NCBI RefSeq assembly: GCF_030503875.2
Contig: NZ_CP129968.2
Span: 248,001-312,000 of the forward strand
Length of the DNA stretch: 64,000 nucleotides
Reading direction: 5' to 3'
DNA from: Marivirga arenosa
GTDB taxonomy: Bacteria; Bacteroidota; Bacteroidia; Cytophagales; Cyclobacteriaceae
Both the position numbers and the translations under genes were made by a program. The notes under the pieces are model-generated. The model worked only from the letters and a program-made list of their open reading frames with translations. It was not told the DNA's origin and made no database searches. Below are positions 61,401 to 64,000 of the stretch, piece by piece; the first letter of the stretch is position 1; each line of letters opens with the position of its first letter.

Positions 61401-63443
61401 TTATTTTAAGCCTGCTCTTTCTAGTAAAGCTTCTATTTTAGGTTCTCTTCCACGGAATCTTTTATACAATTCCATTGGATGTTCACTTCCGCCTTTTGAT
61501 AGGATATTGTCTTTAAAGGATTGAGCAACCTCCTTATTGAAAATTCCTTTTTCTTTAAAAAGTGAGAATGCATCTGCATCCAAAACTTCTGCCCATTTAT
61601 AGCTGTAATATCCAGAAGCGTAACCTCCAGCAAAAATATGACCAAATTGAGTACTCATTAAAGCCCCTTCCACACTAGGAAATAATTCAGTTGGAGCCAT
61701 GGCTTTTTGCTCAAAAGCAGCAACATCATCAATAGTATCGGCTTCCTCTTTTGATAAACTGAAATATGCCATATCCAACATAGCAAAGCTTACTTGCCTA
61801 ACCGTAGCATAAGCTTCATGGTAAGTACTACTTGCTTTTATCTTGTCGATATACTCTTGAGGAATCTTTTCTCCTGTTTCATAGTGTTTCGCAAAAAGAT
61901 CCAGACATTCCTTTTCATAACACCAGTTTTCGAATATTTGTGAAGGTAATTCCACAAAATCCCAATATACGTTCGCTCCGGTTAAACTTCCATATTGACC
62001 ATTACCTAGCATGGCGTGTAAAGCATGACCAAATTCATGAAATAAAGTAGTTACCTCATTGAATGTTAATAAACTAGGATTATCAGGGGATGAGGGGGTA
62101 AAATTACAAACATTTGAAACTAATGGTCTTACTTCTTCACCATCTTTTCTGTATTGATCACGATAAGTCGTCATCCAGGCACCTCCTCTTTTTCCTTCAC
62201 GAGGATGGAAATCTGCGTAAAAAATGGCTATTGGTTTGCCATCTAAATCTGTCACCTCATAAGTAGTAACTTCCTCATGATAAACCGGAATATTCTTTAC
62301 TTCCTTAAATCTGATATCATATAATCTTTCAGCTGTTTGGAATACGCCATCTAAAACATTTTCCAATTTGAAATAAGGTCTTAGCAATTCATCATCAATC
62401 GCATATTTCTTTTTCTTCAGCTTTTCAGAATAGTAGGCCCAATCCCATCTTTGTAATTCAATATCATCACCTTCCTTCTTAATAAACGCTTTAATTTCTT
62501 CAACTTCTTCTTTCGCTTTTGGTAATGATTGATTTAATAAGTCAGATAAGAATTTTTGAACTTTATCTGCTCCTTCTGCCATCCTTTCTTCTAATACATA
62601 ATCCGCATAGCTTCCATACCCTAAAAGGTTTGCCATCTCGCTCCTTAGGCTAACAATCTCTTTTATAATATCTTTATTATCATGCTTATCGCCTTTGTTG
62701 GCTTTAGACATGAATGCTTTATAAAGTTTCTCTCTGAGCTCTCTATTATCAGCATTTTCCATAAAAGGTACAAAACTTGGAGCTTGTAATGTGAAAACCC
62801 ATTTGCCTTCATGGCCTTTGCTTTTTGCTGTGGATGCCGCCTGTTTTTTTATAGAATCTGGTAGGCCACCTAAGTCCTTTTCGTCTGAAATAACTAATTC
62901 AAAATCGTTTGTCTCAGCCAAAACATTTTCACCAAACGTAAGTGTGAGTTGGGAAAGCTTTTTGGAAATTTCTTTAAATCGGGCTTTATCTACAGAATTT
63001 AAATCTGCTCCATTTCTTACAAATGACTTATACGTTTTATCCATAAGCATTTGCTGTTCTTGGTTTAAACCCAATTCATCTTTCTGATTATGAACTGCTT
63101 TTACTCTTTTGAATAGTGCTTCATTTTGCCATATATCATTTCCAAATTCTGATAAAATAGGTGAAGCATCTCTGGCAGCAGCCTGAATTTCCTCATTGGT
63201 CTCTGCACTATTCAGATTAAATAATATCGATGCTATGGAGTTTAATTTTTTGCCGCTAAATTCTAATGCTTCAACTGTATTCTCAAAGGTTGGTGTTTCG
63301 TCTTGAGAAGTGATTTCCTCTATTTCCTGTTTAGCTTCTTTTATCGCCTCCTCTATTGCAGGCATAAAATGCTCAGACTTAATTTTATCAAATGGAGGGG
63401 TTTGAAAGGGTGTTTTAAATTCTTCTAATAAAGGATTATTCAT
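61401..63443 (-). CDS. M3 family oligopeptidase
   Basis: A 680-residue zinc metallopeptidase of the M3 family (oligopeptidase A/Dcp type). The zinc-binding HEFGH motif has His469, Glu470 and His473 (TLFHEFGHALHAML), and a downstream Glu (about 498, NVYWDFVELPSQIFENW) is the third ligand. Other family segments are YADFHPREGKRGGAW and the C-terminal SGYYSYKWAEVLDADAF. No signal peptide, so cytosolic degradation of short peptides is likely. A terminator follows its 3' end. Confidence 0.95.
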   Translation of the reverse strand: MNNPLLEEFKTPFQTPPFDKIKSEHFMPAIEEAIKEAKQEIEEITSQDETPTFENTVEALEFSGKKLNSIASILFNLNSAETNEEIQAAARDASPILSEFGNDIWQNEALFKRVKAVHNQKDELGLNQEQQMLMDKTYKSFVRNGADLNSVDKARFKEISKKLSQLTLTFGENVLAETNDFELVISDEKDLGGLPDSIKKQAASTAKSKGHEGKWVFTLQAPSFVPFMENADNRELREKLYKAFMSKANKGDKHDNKDIIKEIVSLRSEMANLLGYGSYADYVLEERMAEGADKVQKFLSDLLNQSLPKAKEEVEEIKAFIKKEGDDIELQRWDWAYYSEKLKKKKYAIDDELLRPYFKLENVLDGVFQTAERLYDIRFKEVKNIPVYHEEVTTYEVTDLDGKPIAIFYADFHPREGKRGGAWMTTYRDQYRKDGEEVRPLVSNVCNFTPSSPDNPSLLTFNEVTTLFHEFGHALHAMLGNGQYGSLTGANVYWDFVELPSQIFENWCYEKECLDLFAKHYETGEKIPQEYIDKIKASSTYHEAYATVRQVSFAMLDMAYFSLSKEEADTIDDVAAFEQKAMAPTELFPSVEGALMSTQFGHIFAGGYASGYYSYKWAEVLDADAFSLFKEKGIFNKEVAQSFKDNILSKGGSEHPMELYKRFRGREPKIEALLERAGLK

Positions 63444-63533
63444 ATAAATCTATACTTTAATTTATTTGCAAACTTAAGCTTTTTAATACGGAATGCGTGT
63501 AGTAAAGATTTATTGATTGGAAGATATATTTAA

Positions 63534-64000
63534 CTATTGTTTCTTATAGATTCTAAAGAAAACTTCATTCCAGCTTTTACCATAATCGGAAGACTGATCC
63601 CATTTTTGTGTCACATTTCCATTTTCTAATAACTCCCAGGTGATCTGGCTTTGGTTTAGCTTGCTTGAATCAGAATTCATTATTATTTTACTTTTTGATG
63701 ACTTTCCATTTAACAATAAGCTAGCTCCTTGATTATCCACCCAGCTTTGATGCCATCGTTTATTTGATGAGTTATAAAAGTTATAGCTGCTTCCTTTAAA
63801 AGCTCCTGATCCAGAAGTCCATTTCTCTTGAATTCCACAGGCAAAATCAATTTTGGTAATGGTATTATGTCCTAAATATCCTCCTTTTCTGTTATACACT
63901 TCCCAGTCTCCTAGCCAGAAATTAAAAGCATGGTAATTTTTATCCTCACATTTATCTAACCAATAATTAAATGTGTTTGAGTTCGTTTCTAGTCTTAGTT
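63534..64000 (-). CDS. Partial DUF1579-like protein, continues beyond window
   Basis: The 3' part of a minus-strand gene; the frame stays open to the right edge of the window, giving at least 155 residues. The visible part includes HAFNFWLGDWEVYNRKGGYLGHNTI, EKWTSGSGAFKGSSYNFYN and KRWHQSWVDNQGASLLL, a pattern like DUF1579-type proteins (FW-x-G-x-W-x-V). The GTG at 63899 is internal, so a complete-looking shorter ORF from there is misleading. Function unknown. Confidence 0.7.
   Translation of the reverse strand, partial: LRLETNSNTFNYWLDKCEDKNYHAFNFWLGDWEVYNRKGGYLGHNTITKIDFACGIQEKWTSGSGAFKGSSYNFYNSSNKRWHQSWVDNQGASLLLNGKSSKSKIIMNSDSSKLNQSQITWELLENGNVTQKWDQSSDYGKSWNEVFFRIYKKQ

Noticed and set aside
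63534..63899. Complete 121-aa gene starting at GTG 63899
   Set aside because: The frame stays open upstream to the window edge with family-like sequence, so the gene is partial.

Overview
The window is AT-rich DNA from a gliding-type member of the Bacteroidota, most likely a Cytophagales bacterium. Supporting signs are type IX secretion (T9SS) type A and type B C-terminal tails, a GldJ-like lipoprotein, PorP/SprF- and CHU_C-type domains, a TamB/TamL pair, an AIM24-like protein, and several TTG starts. A Marivirga-like genus would fit, but that is an impression and not a database result.

Region 1 (1-2016): three copies of a 15-bp palindrome, a minus-strand zinc-ribbon gene, a perfect 8+1+8 inverted repeat, and a divergent tyrosine recombinase (838-1974). 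The recombinase has all six catalytic residues but lacks the insert that defines classical IntI. A short attI-like hairpin region follows it.

Region 2 (2017-21506) is the most unusual part: an integron-like array of about 19 cassettes, all in one orientation and co-directional with the recombinase. In 17 units the boundaries are proved internally. The first bases of each cassette (G^TTRRRY plus flank) are the reverse complement of the R'' motif at the start of that same cassette's attC, usually over 9-10 bp, as expected for excised circular cassettes. The attC-like sites fall into at least five sequence families. Many are far longer (167-341 bp) than textbook attC (about 57-141 bp), with extra internal palindromes; three sites (cassettes 9, 18, 19) have canonical size. 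One 853-bp cassette (DUF695-like gene) is present in three apparently identical copies next to different neighbours. Cargo is mostly small secreted proteins, lipoproteins and membrane proteins of unknown function, plus a HEPN-like protein, a 454-aa cytosolic protein, a TonB C-terminal protein, a TetR regulator and two GNAT acetyltransferases. The distal end (cassettes 17-19) has mutated crossover triplets (GAT, GTA), suggesting decay.

Region 3 (21600-32004): a strong terminator closes the array. On the minus strand lie a lipoprotein, a 1787-aa multidomain T9SS surface protein and a TPR histidine kinase/NarL-type response regulator pair. Three plus-strand envelope or membrane genes follow.

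Region 4 (32079-47485): TamB/TamL envelope assembly pair, quinone oxidoreductase, SplB-like radical SAM protein, TPM-domain protein, TonB-dependent receptor, truA, an MsbA-like ABC exporter and a small membrane protein.

Region 5 (47626-64000): an overlooked 56-aa protein ending GCGG, gldJ, a radical SAM/SPASM protein, DUF4230 and AIM24-like proteins, an operon of ECF sigma factor - TonB-domain membrane protein - T9SS type B surface protein - PorP/OmpA fusion, a 3D-domain lipoprotein, gltX, a RibD-type reductase, an outer-membrane protein, an M3 peptidase, and a partial gene running off the right edge. No rRNA, tRNA, CRISPR array or transposase was recognised.
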